Numbered from the stretch's first letter, positions 28,861 through 38,195 are shown. The stretch is 64,000 nt of DNA from Arcicella lustrica (GCF_034930985.1 NZ_JAYGIM010000004.1:186001-250000); one strand, 5' to 3'. The notes: a model not told the origin generated them from the letters alone. Translations and numbers: made by a program.

Positions 28861-28907
28861 AAAAAGAGTCTCCCGACATACTTCAAGTATATTGAGAGAC
28901 TCTTTTT
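28861..28907 (-). terminator. Terminator hairpin with a palindromic loop
   Basis: A 12-bp perfect stem (28861-28872 with 28896-28907), T-rich on the minus-strand exit side, that can end transcription of the DUF2911 gene. The loop itself contains the palindromic word ATACTTCAAGTAT, which recurs in the cluster beside it. Confidence 0.7.
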
Positions 28908-29060
28908 TGCGGTATTCTGCGGTAATTTATATCTCACGAGATACTTGAAGTATATCACGAGATACTTTCTTGCGGTATTTTGCGGGATTTAGTATCTCTC
29001 GACATACTTGAAGTATCTCGTGAGATACTTCAAGTATGTCAAAACCGAAGAAAACCGCAA
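28873..29060. repeat. Cluster of ATACTTGAAGTAT palindromes and TGCGGTATT repeats
   Basis: Two direct copies of a unit of about 63 bases start at 28908 and 28971 with TGCGGTATTYTGCGG and go on to CTCnCGAnATACTTGAAGTAT. The second copy runs into a perfect inverted repeat of two 19-base arms (29001-29019 and 29022-29040) with only 2 bases between. An inverted CCGCAAAAT at about 29055-29063 closes the cluster. It fills most of the 391-base gap between the sensor kinase and DUF2911 genes, and there is no gene in it. Confidence 0.85.
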
Positions 29061-29097
29061 AATGTTTATTTTTTTTTGATTTCGATACAAAATGTAA

Positions 29098-29637
29098 TTA
29101 CTGAATCGGAACCGTGACTACTGTTGTGTCCCAATGTAAAATCATATCAACGCCTACTTCTTTTTCATTGAAATCAATGGTAAATTTTTCTGCGCTATCT
29201 GTTGTTTGAGTAGATGGGGCTGGTACTTTCAAAACATCTTTCTTTTCATCATAAGATAAACCCCATTGCCCAACTTCTGCATTGAAAATGATTGTCCAAT
29301 CTCCTTTTTCTGGAATCGTAAAGAGCGTATAAGTACCTGCTTTGAGTAATTTCCCCGCAATTGTTACATCTTTTGAAAATTTAATAACTGTTGCTTCGTT
29401 CGCTCCTGTTCTCCACCATTTCCCATAAGGAACAAGGGCCTTTTCTGTATCTGTTCCGAAAATCAATCTACCTTTTTTTGAAGGTTGACAATAATCTACG
29501 GTAATACTCAAGCCATTTTTTTCGTATTCTGCCGTTGAAGATGGACTAAACGATTTGGTGTAATAAAATCTAAAAAAAACTGCTAGAGAAGCTAAAATTG
29601 CTAGGATAATGAGGATAACTCTTAATATTTTCATCAT
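29098..29637 (-). CDS. DUF2911 domain protein
   Basis: A 179-residue protein with an N-terminal membrane anchor or uncleaved signal (MMKILRVILIILAILASLAVFF) and a DUF2911 domain: ITVDYCQPSKKGRLIFG, LVPYGKWWRTGANEATVI, LKAGTYTLFTIPEKGDWTIIFN. These phrases are diagnostic. The family is a small beta-sandwich of unknown function and is common in Bacteroidota envelopes. It is a single gene on the minus strand followed by the hairpin and palindrome cluster. Confidence 0.88.
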   Translation of the reverse strand: MMKILRVILIILAILASLAVFFRFYYTKSFSPSSTAEYEKNGLSITVDYCQPSKKGRLIFGTDTEKALVPYGKWWRTGANEATVIKFSKDVTIAGKLLKAGTYTLFTIPEKGDWTIIFNAEVGQWGLSYDEKKDVLKVPAPSTQTTDSAEKFTIDFNEKEVGVDMILHWDTTVVTVPIQ

Positions 29638-29754
29638 GAATACTCAATTAGAGAGATTGGAATCAGTAGATTAGGATAAATCTTGGAATCAATTTTGTAA
29701 AAGTACTCCATTTTATCTTGGCTTCAAAATGATTCCAAACACCTAATTATTAAT

Positions 29755-30330
29755 TTATATCCACTCGCTTTGCATATCTTTTTCACGCTTCACAATACAA
29801 CGTTCGGCATCTAATAAATGTAAGTTTTCATCAATTTCCATACAAGTTTTGGCATCATGCAATAGCTCTTTGTATGAACTCTTAATTTCTTTACGTTTCA
29901 GTGCTTCCAAAAATCTACGGATGTCTTCATCACTTTCTAAAATTAGTGGCGGTACAGCCGTCAATTTTCCATGATCATCTTTGGCAACCATCGTAAAATA
30001 AGAAGTATTTGTATGTTTTACACTCGCCGTTTTGATATTCTCAGCCACTACTTTAATACCTACAATCAAAGAACTATTCCCAACATAATTGACCGAAGCA
30101 TGTAGCGAAACCAATTCACCTACTTCTACTGGCTGTTTAAATTCAACATTATCTACTGATACCGTAACCACATACGTGCCTGAATGCTTGGCAGCACATA
30201 CATAAGCAACCTTATCCATTAATGATAATAAAATTCCTCCGTGAATTTTTCCTCCAAAATTTGCGTAAGACGGAATCATTAACTCTGTAATGGTCGTTCT
30301 TGAATAGTTTACTGTTTTTGCGTTATCCAT
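29755..30330 (-). CDS. Acyl-CoA thioesterase, hotdog fold (YciA/BACH-like)
   Basis: A 191-residue cytosolic enzyme. The hotdog core covers about 10-130: PSYANFGGKIHGGILLSLMDKVAYVCA contains the conserved helix with Asp at about 39, and TVSVDNVEFKQPVEVGELVSLHASVNYVG gives the central sheet; this is the type of acyl-CoA hydrolases such as YciA. A C-terminal extension of about 55 residues (RRFLEALKRKEIKSSYKELL) is helical and charged. It hydrolyses acyl-CoA to free acid and CoA; chain-length choice cannot be read. It is divergent from nuoL. Confidence 0.85.
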   Translation of the reverse strand: MDNAKTVNYSRTTITELMIPSYANFGGKIHGGILLSLMDKVAYVCAAKHSGTYVVTVSVDNVEFKQPVEVGELVSLHASVNYVGNSSLIVGIKVVAENIKTASVKHTNTSYFTMVAKDDHGKLTAVPPLILESDEDIRRFLEALKRKEIKSSYKELLHDAKTCMEIDENLHLLDAERCIVKREKDMQSEWI

Positions 30331-30477
30331 CGTATTAAAGTATTTGGTTAATTAAGAATATAAAATAAAGCAAGGAAATGCTATTAATTGCAAAGAAATA
30401 TTGAATATTAAGAGATTACTCCACAAACTTAGTGGGTTTTATCTAAATTCGATTAGGAGTAAATACATTTTGCCCCG

Positions 30478-30485
30478 TATATTTG
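30478..30485 (+). promoter_or_regulatory. Candidate -7 box for nuoL
   Basis: TATATTTG fits the TAnnTTTG -7 consensus and lies 68 bases before the nuoL ATG. No good -33 element is seen at the usual distance. Confidence 0.4.
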
Positions 30486-30552
30486 CACAAAAATTGAAAT
30501 TTTCCAAGAAAATCTCTACGAAGGAGTATAAAAACCTTCGTGATTAAGCTTT

Positions 30553-32472
30553 ATGAATCCTTCCACTTTGATTTGGCTCATTTTACTAACCCCACTCGCA
30601 GGGTTTATTATGCCAATTCTGTTGGGTAAAAAATATAATGCTTTGGCCGCTTGGCTAAGTATCGCTTTAACAGGACTAAACCTTATTTTTTCAATCATAC
30701 TTCTTCGTCAAAATCTGCATGTTGCCAATCCACATTTGGTTTTCAATTGGTTTTTACTCGGAAAAGAAACTTACTCTTTTGGCTTCTTAACAGATTCACT
30801 TACGTTGATGATGTTGGTATTGGTAAACTTCATTGCTTTACTGGTACAGATTTTCTCATTAGAGTATATGGAAGAAGAACCCGACCAATATCGTTATGTT
30901 GGTTTTTTAAGTCTTTTCGTATTCTCAATGCTTGGCATAGTTTTGACCGATAATTTATTGGTAATGTATGCCTTCTGGGAATTGGTAGGTTTAAGTTCTT
31001 ACTTGCTGATTGGCTTCTGGTATCAAAAACCAGAAGCAGTTAATGCTTCTAAAAAGGCATTTTTAGTGAATCGTGTGGGTGATGTTGGTTTTTTACTGGG
31101 GATTTTTCTAGCATATTATTTATTTGGTCATAGCAATTTTCTGTCTTTCAGTAGCGAAATGGCGAATGTTCCAGATACTTCCTTAATTCCAGTAGCAGGC
31201 TTATTACTTTTCTGTGGATGTGTTGGTAAATCGGCACAATTTCCATTGCATACTTGGTTGCCCGATGCGATGGAAGGACCAACGCCAGTTTCGGCATTGA
31301 TTCACGCCGCCACAATGGTTGTTGCTGGGGTTTATCTATTGGCTCGTATTCATCCATTATTAGGTTTTGATGAATCTGTGATTGTGGCTTCTGTAGGTTG
31401 TATTACCATGCTGATGGGTTCGGTTTATGCGATTTTTCAAACAGATATTAAAAAGACTTTAGCCTATTCTACTATTTCACAAGTAGGTTTGATGGTCGTT
31501 GGTTTGGGTTCTGATGCTTCTATTTTTCATTTATTAACACATGCTTTCTTTAAAGCTGGATTATTTTTAAGTGCGGGTTCTATTATTCACGCTTTGCATC
31601 ATGCTGGACACGGTTTTGATGCACAAGACATGCGCCTGATGGGCGGTTTACGGAAAAGAATGCCTTTTACTTTTGTTTGTTATATCGTTTGTTCGTTGGC
31701 TTTGGCGGGAATTCCATTCTTTTCAGGATTTTTATCGAAAGATTCTATTCTTGCACAAGTAATTGCACAAGCAGAACAACATCAAAGTATGGCTTTACAT
31801 CTTATCAGCGTGGTGTTTTTCATCGGTATTCTATTGTCTGCATTTTATATGACTCGTCAGGTTTGGATGGTTTTCTTTGGTGAATTCAGAAATGAAAAAG
31901 CAGATGTATTTGCCATTCATGAAGGTTCTTGGAAAATCACTTTCCCCATCGGTTTATTAGCGATTTTATCCATTGGTTTTATATTCACGTTCAATCCACT
32001 CAATGCTGAGAGCACTTGGTTTTGGGAATTTATGAAACCTGAAATGGTAGAAAAATCAGGCGAAAATCATTGGGTAGCTTATCTTTCTACTGCTTTGGCT
32101 GTGGCAGGAATTGCTTTAGGATATTTATCCAGAAATAAAGTATTTGATTTTACAGTTCCGACTTTAGATGCTCTTTATCAAAAAGCCTTTGTTAATCCAG
32201 TATTGAAAGCATCAGATTTACTACAAGGATTGGATAAAGATTATCTTGACCGATTCGTAAATGTATTTGCTAAATTACAAGTATTAATTGCCAGTATGAT
32301 TGCTTGGTTTGATGCCAAATTTATTGATGGCATTCCGAATACGATGGCATTTTTTGCTGGACTAATCGGGAAAGTTACTCGTTCAGTGCAAGCGGGTAAA
32401 GTACAGCTTTATGTAGCCATGTCGTTTTTAGGCTTGATTGCATTGGTTATTTTTATCGTTTTTTCATCTTGA
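30553..32472 (+). CDS. nuoL: NADH-quinone oxidoreductase subunit L
   Basis: A 639-residue membrane subunit of respiratory complex I with about 16 helices. The antiporter-like core is clear: EYMEEEPDQYRYVGFLSLFVFSMLGIV near 97, FWELVGLSSYLLIGFWY near 138-155, HTWLPDAMEGPTPVSALIHAATMV with its channel Lys/His region near 230-255, and the long lateral helix in the C-terminal part. It pumps protons together with NuoM and NuoN. The usual upstream nuoK and nuoJ are not next to it; a divergent thioesterase is instead, so the complex I genes are split in this genome. Confidence 0.95.
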   Translation: MNPSTLIWLILLTPLAGFIMPILLGKKYNALAAWLSIALTGLNLIFSIILLRQNLHVANPHLVFNWFLLGKETYSFGFLTDSLTLMMLVLVNFIALLVQIFSLEYMEEEPDQYRYVGFLSLFVFSMLGIVLTDNLLVMYAFWELVGLSSYLLIGFWYQKPEAVNASKKAFLVNRVGDVGFLLGIFLAYYLFGHSNFLSFSSEMANVPDTSLIPVAGLLLFCGCVGKSAQFPLHTWLPDAMEGPTPVSALIHAATMVVAGVYLLARIHPLLGFDESVIVASVGCITMLMGSVYAIFQTDIKKTLAYSTISQVGLMVVGLGSDASIFHLLTHAFFKAGLFLSAGSIIHALHHAGHGFDAQDMRLMGGLRKRMPFTFVCYIVCSLALAGIPFFSGFLSKDSILAQVIAQAEQHQSMALHLISVVFFIGILLSAFYMTRQVWMVFFGEFRNEKADVFAIHEGSWKITFPIGLLAILSIGFIFTFNPLNAESTWFWEFMKPEMVEKSGENHWVAYLSTALAVAGIALGYLSRNKVFDFTVPTLDALYQKAFVNPVLKASDLLQGLDKDYLDRFVNVFAKLQVLIASMIAWFDAKFIDGIPNTMAFFAGLIGKVTRSVQAGKVQLYVAMSFLGLIALVIFIVFSS

Positions 32473-32517
32473 TATTGCGTTTGACACTCTATCGAACACA
32501 ATTTTTCTTATATCATT

Positions 32518-34173
32518 ATGCCCATTTTATCAGTACTTATATTTTTACCATTGATTGCTTCGTTGGTTGTGGCTTTTTCTCCAGACCAATTCAAAGCTTA
32601 TTTCAAATGGTTTACGCTAGGCGTTACAGCGATAGAATTAGCGATTTGTATTTACTTATACCAAAATTTCAACCACGATGTTGCCGATTATCAATTCCTT
32701 GAACAATTGGATTGGATAACGCTACCATTGGGAAATTTGGGTGTCGGTTCTATCGATTACCTTTTGGGTATAGATGGCATCAGTATGCCTATGGTTTTAT
32801 TAACGGGCATTGTGATGTTTGTTGGAGCGATTTCCTCTTTCCAAATTGAGCAAAAGGAGAAAGGCTATTTTTCGCTTTACTTGTTATTAACAGGTTCAGT
32901 GATTGGCTGTTTTATGGCTTTAGATATGTTTTTGTTCTACCTTTTCTTTGAATTCATGCTTTTACCAATGTACTTTTTGATTGGTATTTGGGGTGGACCA
33001 AGAAAAGAATATGCTTCTATTAAGTTTTTCCTTTATACTTTATTTGGGTCAATTTTCATCTTAATTGTGATGATTGCCCTTTATCTTTCTGTAGTTGACC
33101 CTGTAGAAACGGCAGTCAGAATTGGTTTAATTAATGATGTTTCGGAAATCACGCCACAAATTATTACAGAAGTACAAAACTTATTGAAAGACCTAAAAAT
33201 TCCTTCAGAACAAATTGTACATACTTTCGATTTACGATTTATGCCAGATGCGGGAAATTTTCTTCCTGATTCTTGGTTGAATATTTTATCTGAAATACAG
33301 ATTTTCAGTTTTTCGGCTCGTGCTTTAGCTTTTATTTTATTGATGATTGGCTTTGGTATTAAATTACCAGCCGTGCCAGTGCATACTTGGTTACCAGATG
33401 CTCACGTGGAAGCACCAACGCCAGTTTCAGTTGTACTTGCAGGTATTTTGTTGAAAATAGGTGGCTATGGATTTTTAAGAATCGCTTATCCAATTTTTCC
33501 AGAAGTAGCTACAGAATACGCTTTTGTGATTGTTGCCTTTGGCGTATTATCTATTATTTACGGAGCATTCAACGCCTTAGCCATGAACGATTTGAAGAAA
33601 ATGATTGCTTACTCTTCGGTTTCGCACATGGGTTTTGTACTATTAGGAATTGGCTCATTAACTAGCGAAGGTATCAATGGAGCGGTATATCAAATGTTTT
33701 CGCATGGAGTACTTTCGGCAATGTTGTTTTTATTGGTGGGCGTTTTGTATGACCGCACACACGACCGCCGCATTGATAGCTATCAAGGTTTGGCGAATAA
33801 AATGCCTCTTTACACAGCCATGACGGCAATTGCCTTTTTTGCCTCATTGGGTTTGCCTGCTTTTTCTGGTTTTATTGGCGAAATATTTACTTTGATGGGC
33901 GGTTTTAATAGTCCATTAATTCCAAGATGGTTAACGGCAATCGCTGCCTTTGGTTTGGTTTTAGGTGCTGGTTATTTTCTTTGGACTTTGCAACGAATTT
34001 TCTTTGGAAAATACTGGGTAAGACAATTTGAAGGAGCTTTAGAAGACTTAAATTTCAGAGAAAAAACAATGCTTTATCCTTTAGCAATCTTGGCTTTGGT
34101 ATTTGGTATTTTTCCTCATCTCATTTTTGATTTGACGAATGCTACCATTTCAGAACTGTTGAAATTGTTTTAA
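32518..34173 (+). CDS. nuoM: NADH-quinone oxidoreductase subunit M
   Basis: A 551-residue proton-pumping membrane subunit with about 14 helices. FFEFMLLPMYFLIGIWGG (near 140-157) carries the conserved channel Glu, and HTWLPDAHVEAPTPVSVVLAGILLKIGGYG (about 288-317) has the conserved lysine; SYQGLANKMPLYTAMTAIAFFASLGLPAFSGF marks the family C-terminal half. It follows nuoL by 45 bases. A loop of about 50 residues near 195-250 (VETAVRIGLINDVSEITPQ) is longer than in E. coli. Its stop codon touches the stop of an antisense kinase gene, which separates it from nuoN. Confidence 0.95.
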   Translation: MPILSVLIFLPLIASLVVAFSPDQFKAYFKWFTLGVTAIELAICIYLYQNFNHDVADYQFLEQLDWITLPLGNLGVGSIDYLLGIDGISMPMVLLTGIVMFVGAISSFQIEQKEKGYFSLYLLLTGSVIGCFMALDMFLFYLFFEFMLLPMYFLIGIWGGPRKEYASIKFFLYTLFGSIFILIVMIALYLSVVDPVETAVRIGLINDVSEITPQIITEVQNLLKDLKIPSEQIVHTFDLRFMPDAGNFLPDSWLNILSEIQIFSFSARALAFILLMIGFGIKLPAVPVHTWLPDAHVEAPTPVSVVLAGILLKIGGYGFLRIAYPIFPEVATEYAFVIVAFGVLSIIYGAFNALAMNDLKKMIAYSSVSHMGFVLLGIGSLTSEGINGAVYQMFSHGVLSAMLFLLVGVLYDRTHDRRIDSYQGLANKMPLYTAMTAIAFFASLGLPAFSGFIGEIFTLMGGFNSPLIPRWLTAIAAFGLVLGAGYFLWTLQRIFFGKYWVRQFEGALEDLNFREKTMLYPLAILALVFGIFPHLIFDLTNATISELLKLF

Positions 34174-35184
34174 CTAATAAGGCATTTTAATAATGGCTGA
34201 TACTTTTCCTTGAGTATTTACAATTTTCAAAAAAGCATTATCGCCATATTGTAATTCTAGGCGTTTTTTAAGGTTCTCTAATCCAATACCGCCCTCATTA
34301 CTTTTAGGTCTTGGGTCAAAAATACCAGAGTTTTCAACACTTAAAATGATATACCCATTTTCTGTTTTGGCAATAACGCTGATATGTCCACCAGATTTTA
34401 GTTGTCCGATTCCATGTTTTACAGCATTTTCTAAAAGCGTATTGATAGTCATTGGCATAATTAAGATATTTCCAATGTCTTCTTGAATCTGGAAATCATA
34501 TTCTAATCGAGTATCAAAACGAAGTTTTTCAAGAGAAAGGTAATTTTCAGCCAAACGAAGTTCTTCGCTCAATGTTGCTTTTTGTTGCTCGCCAAGGTTC
34601 AAAGAAAGTCTAAGTAAATCAGACAATTGAATGATAGATTCACGAGCCTGAACATTATCAATGAGCGTCAACGCCTTTATACTATTCAAAGCATTGAATA
34701 AAAAATGAGGATTTAACTGTTTTTTAAGACTTTCTAATTTTGAAATTTTTAAAAGATTTTCGGTGTGAGATTCTCTTTGCTTTCTATCTTGATAAATACT
34801 AAGAAAACGAAACAAGTGAAAAAACATAAACCAAGGCCAAACTTTCCATACATTTTTCAGGAAAATCACCACAAAAGCCCCAAAAGAAGTATCTGGATAA
34901 TTGTATAACTGATAATCAAGAACGGTATAAATAGAGCCTATTGACAAACCACCTACAATCGGGAAAAGTGCATATTGAAGATGAGTAATATCATCTGGAT
35001 GGAATCGACCGATAATAATTTTATAAAAGTGACTTGAAATTAGACCTGAAAAAAAATAAAGGATTAAATAAATAGTTTTGGTAGATTGGCTGAAATCTGT
35101 AAATTCAATGTGTTGGATAGAAAGAAGTGTGACAATCGACCAGCAGAACATTTGAATCAACCAGTAGAATTTAGTTTTATTCAT
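34174..35184 (-). CDS. LytS-type sensor histidine kinase, antisense between nuoM and nuoN
   Basis: About 336 residues from the ATG at 35184 (MNKTKFYWLIQMF); the frame is open further to 35241 but that part overlaps the nuoN leader. Four N-terminal membrane helices (about 7-140) are followed by a His_kinase domain with LKKQLNPHFLFNALNSIKAL (phospho-acceptor His) and an HATPase domain (INTLLENAVKHGIGQL, GGIGLENLKKRLELQYG). No response regulator is adjacent. The gene fills exactly the space between nuoM (stop at 34173) and nuoN (start 35259) and points against them. Confidence 0.9.
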   Translation of the reverse strand: MNKTKFYWLIQMFCWSIVTLLSIQHIEFTDFSQSTKTIYLILYFFSGLISSHFYKIIIGRFHPDDITHLQYALFPIVGGLSIGSIYTVLDYQLYNYPDTSFGAFVVIFLKNVWKVWPWFMFFHLFRFLSIYQDRKQRESHTENLLKISKLESLKKQLNPHFLFNALNSIKALTLIDNVQARESIIQLSDLLRLSLNLGEQQKATLSEELRLAENYLSLEKLRFDTRLEYDFQIQEDIGNILIMPMTINTLLENAVKHGIGQLKSGGHISVIAKTENGYIILSVENSGIFDPRPKSNEGGIGLENLKKRLELQYGDNAFLKIVNTQGKVSAIIKMPY

Positions 35185-35258
35185 AATTTTACTAAAATTG
35201 AAGTTAAACTCAAACATAACAACAAAAGTAGAATAAAACACGCTTGCGAAGAAAAATA

Positions 35259-36785
35259 ATGACCAAAATAATATACTTACCCGATTTACTTGCCCATATT
35301 CTTGATAGTTTGAGCATCATTTCTCCAGAAGTCTTTCTGGGGGCGGTCTTTTTACTCCTTATTATTGCTGAATTATTCCTTTATAAATACACTTCTCAAA
35401 AATTTGATTTATCTGAAAGTACTAACGAAAACGCTTATCAAAATACGTTGTGGGGTATCTCTTTAATTTCAGTTTTAATTGCTCTGAATCAAATTGTGCA
35501 ACAATTTTCAAATACAAATGATACATTTTTGTTTGGACAAATGCTGATATTAGATAGCAAAGCCATTTTCTTTAAAGTACTCTGTACACTTTCTGTCATT
35601 ATTCTATTGGCACATATTTATGTTTCAAAAAGAAAATACGCTGGCGAATTCTACCCTTTGATAATTAGTGTGTTGATTGGTTTAAATCTAATGACGATGT
35701 CGGTGAATTTATTAATGATTTACCTTTCTATCGAAATCGTTTCTATTTCATCCTATATTCTTACAGCATTTAATAAAACCAGAAAGGCTTCTGAAGGTGG
35801 TTTAAAATATATCTTATTTGGTGCAGCTGCTTCGGCAGTTATGCTTTATGGAATGTCATTATTATATGGCATGACGGGCACTTTGAACATTGCTTCGCCA
35901 GACTTTTCAAGAGGGATTGCTCAAACAGATAATATTGCCTCAACCATTGCGATTGTACTAACACTTTGTGGGTTTTTATTTAAAATATCAGCGAGTCCAT
36001 TTCATATCTGGACACCCGATGTGTATCAATCTGCTCCCACTCCGATTGTCGCTTTCTTTGCTGTAGCACCAAAAATTGCAGCTTTTCTTGTCATTATTCG
36101 TTTTTACTCTGCTGTTCCGAACGACTTGCAAGTACTTACAGCTGTAATCGCTTTGGCAAGTATTACTTTCGGGAATTTCTCGGCTTTATGGCAAAAAGAT
36201 ACCAAAAGATTATTGGCTTATTCAACCATTGCTCATACAGGTTTTATGTTGATTGGCTTGGTAACGCTTTCTGAATTGGGAGTAAAAAGTGTAGTTTTTT
36301 ACTTAATCGTAAGTTTGTTTACTAATTTTTCAGCCTTTTTGTTGATTGATTTAGCCGCTAATAGAACTGGCAATGATGTTCCAGAAAATACTTCAAAATT
36401 CTCTATCGACAATTTTAAAGGTTTAGGAAGAATCAATCCATTGTTTGGTACATTGGTTGTAATCGTGATGATTTCATTGGCAGGTTTACCTCCTACTGCT
36501 GGTTTCTTTGCGAAACTCAATGTATTTTCAGCAATTTGGGAAGCCTACCAATTATCAGGAAAGCAAATCTTATTATTACTTTTTGCTTTTGGCTTACTAA
36601 ATACTGTAATTTCTTTATTCTTCTACTTAAAAATTCCTTTCTTGATGTTCTTTAAAGAAAGTGAAGAGGGCAAAACTTTTAAACTCAATATCGGACAATT
36701 AGCCTTGGCAATACTTTTGGTTTTACCAATTTTAGGCTTATTCTTCAAAGCAGATTGGTTGATGAATATCATCAGCCAATTATAA
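35259..36785 (+). CDS. nuoN: NADH-quinone oxidoreductase subunit N
   Basis: About 508 residues from the ATG at 35259 (MTKIIYLPDLLAHILD); an in-frame TTG at 35244 is a weaker alternative. About 14 helices with the complex I antiporter core: YLSIEIVSISSYILTAF near 155-171 (conserved Glu), SASPFHIWTPDVYQSAPTPIVAFFAVAPKIA near 245-275 (conserved Lys) and FSIDNFKGLGRINPLFGTLVVIVMISLAGLPPTAGFFAKL in the C-terminal half. It completes the nuoL-nuoM-nuoN set but is cut off from nuoM by the antisense kinase. Confidence 0.95.
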   Translation: MTKIIYLPDLLAHILDSLSIISPEVFLGAVFLLLIIAELFLYKYTSQKFDLSESTNENAYQNTLWGISLISVLIALNQIVQQFSNTNDTFLFGQMLILDSKAIFFKVLCTLSVIILLAHIYVSKRKYAGEFYPLIISVLIGLNLMTMSVNLLMIYLSIEIVSISSYILTAFNKTRKASEGGLKYILFGAAASAVMLYGMSLLYGMTGTLNIASPDFSRGIAQTDNIASTIAIVLTLCGFLFKISASPFHIWTPDVYQSAPTPIVAFFAVAPKIAAFLVIIRFYSAVPNDLQVLTAVIALASITFGNFSALWQKDTKRLLAYSTIAHTGFMLIGLVTLSELGVKSVVFYLIVSLFTNFSAFLLIDLAANRTGNDVPENTSKFSIDNFKGLGRINPLFGTLVVIVMISLAGLPPTAGFFAKLNVFSAIWEAYQLSGKQILLLLFAFGLLNTVISLFFYLKIPFLMFFKESEEGKTFKLNIGQLALAILLVLPILGLFFKADWLMNIISQL

Positions 36786-36787
36786 GT

Positions 36788-37297
36788 TTATTTAAGGTAA
36801 ACACCCATTCTGTTTTCATCGTCTAGCACAACAGAAACATATTCACTTAAAGTTGTTGAAAGTTCATATCCCACATAATCTGCCATGATAGGAAAACGAC
36901 GATAATTTCTATCAACAATTACAGCTACTTGAATGCGTTTTACGGGAATACTTAAAAATGGAGATAATGAATAAGCTAATGTTCTACCACTATTCAGTAC
37001 GTCGTCAACAACGATGATGGTTTTGCGCTCTAAAAATCTTTCGTCGCAGTCAAATTCTACTGGACTTTCGTAAGTAATATCTTTATCGACATCAATCAAT
37101 ACGGCACTGGCTTCTAAAGGAGAAATCTCTCTAAGTGTAGATGCTAACAATTTAGCGAAAGCATGACCTTGCCCTCTGATTCCAGCAATGACAATATCCG
37201 ACTCTTCAAAATTATTTTCATAAATTTCAAAAGCAATTCTTCTAATTTTTTGAAGTACTTGTGTCTGACTCAGGATTTGGCTTTCGATAAGTTCCAT
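36788..37297 (-). CDS. Phosphoribosyltransferase family protein (PyrR-like)
   Basis: A 169-residue type I phosphoribosyltransferase. The PRPP-binding loop is KTIIVVDDVLNSGRTLAYSL at about 92-111, with the acidic pair Asp98-Asp99 and the GRT turn. IVAGIRGQGHAFAKLL (about 35-50) is the pyrophosphate loop. PyrR (uracil phosphoribosyltransferase and pyr-operon regulator) has this layout, but hypoxanthine phosphoribosyltransferases look similar, and no pyr leader is present in the window. It is convergent with nuoN, with a 2-base gap. Confidence 0.8.
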   Translation of the reverse strand: MELIESQILSQTQVLQKIRRIAFEIYENNFEESDIVIAGIRGQGHAFAKLLASTLREISPLEASAVLIDVDKDITYESPVEFDCDERFLERKTIIVVDDVLNSGRTLAYSLSPFLSIPVKRIQVAVIVDRNYRRFPIMADYVGYELSTTLSEYVSVVLDDENRMGVYLK

Positions 37298-37500
37298 AAT
37301 TTACAATTCTTGAAAAGTCTTGGATATTTTTCATTAAGATGTTAAAATTAGCATTCAAAAGCACCTAAAACAAATCATTAAAGGTAATTTACCCATAATT
37401 TCATCTTGCGCTTAAAGGAATCATAGCCCAATAATTCTATAATGAAATCATTAATTTGATGCTGATAAAGCTCTTCACTACAAAACTTCCTTATTTTTTG

Positions 37501-37508
37501 TACCTTTG
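37501..37508 (+). promoter_or_regulatory. Candidate -7 box for the YcxB-like gene
   Basis: TACCTTTG fits TAnnTTTG and lies 30 bases before the ATG at 37539. It covers the possible TTG start at 37506, which supports the ATG. Confidence 0.45.
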
Positions 37509-37538
37509 TGTTCTGAATCACCAAATTTTATTATAGAC

Positions 37539-38096
37539 ATGGCAAAAGGATACGCTCAGTCACAACAAAGACGAGTACAACAACCAATTCAATCAAATCC
37601 GTTAGCAATCAAAACCAAAAAGTTTGCCCTTGAAAAAAATAAATTCATCGGAATAAACATGATGCAACTCATTAAAAATCAATGGTATTGGGGATTTGTG
37701 CCTTTAGCATTAATTTTTATCAATGTAATCGTAAACCTTACTGGTGTTTATCATAATTACTGGATTTATGTTTTAACAATTATCGGAGCATTAGCTTATT
37801 TGATTTTCTGGGCAATTCAATTTACAGGTGTTACGCAATTAGAACAATACAAACAGCTTTTTAGTAAATATCGTTACGAAATTGATAGTCGCCAGATTTT
37901 GATGAAATTGAATGATACCGAAGGAGGCGTTATTAAATGGGATATGATTAAAAATGCTAGAAAAACCAAAGAAGCATTTATCTTAGATATGGGTCAATAT
38001 CAATTTATTTACTTGCCATTCACAGTATTTAATAATGATAGCGATAAGAAATTATTGGATAGAATCTTGAAAGATAAAGGATACGAAATCGCTTAA
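37539..38096 (+). CDS. YcxB-like membrane protein
   Basis: About 185 residues from the ATG at 37539 (MAKGYAQSQQRR). Two membrane helices lie at about 52-68 and 78-98 (FVPLALIFINVIVNLTGVY and YWIYVLTIIGALAYLIFWAI). The C-terminal cytosolic part (RYEIDSRQILMKLNDTEGGVIKWDMIKNARKT) resembles the YcxB-like domain, which is PH-like and of unknown function. The N-terminal 35 residues are rich in Gln, Arg and Lys. It is a single gene closed by a strong terminator. Confidence 0.7.
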   Translation: MAKGYAQSQQRRVQQPIQSNPLAIKTKKFALEKNKFIGINMMQLIKNQWYWGFVPLALIFINVIVNLTGVYHNYWIYVLTIIGALAYLIFWAIQFTGVTQLEQYKQLFSKYRYEIDSRQILMKLNDTEGGVIKWDMIKNARKTKEAFILDMGQYQFIYLPFTVFNNDSDKKLLDRILKDKGYEIA

Positions 38097-38139
38097 ATCT
38101 AATTGTTGTACGTGAAGACATGTACGGAAAGTATTTAAT

Positions 38140-38176
38140 AAAAATCCCCTGCAAACCGTGTTTGTAGGGGATTTTT
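38140..38176 (+). terminator. Terminator of the YcxB-like gene
   Basis: A 15-base stem (38141-38155 with 38161-38175) with one G:T pair and a 5-base loop, followed by TTATTG; the outer halves are A-rich and T-rich. Confidence 0.8.
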
Positions 38177-38195
38177 ATTGTGCTAAAATATATTA

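Noticed and set aside
27684..35184. The kinase at 34174-35184 being the partner of the LytTR regulator at 26908.
   Set aside because: That regulator already overlaps its own kinase gene by 4 bases; the second kinase is an orphan in this window.
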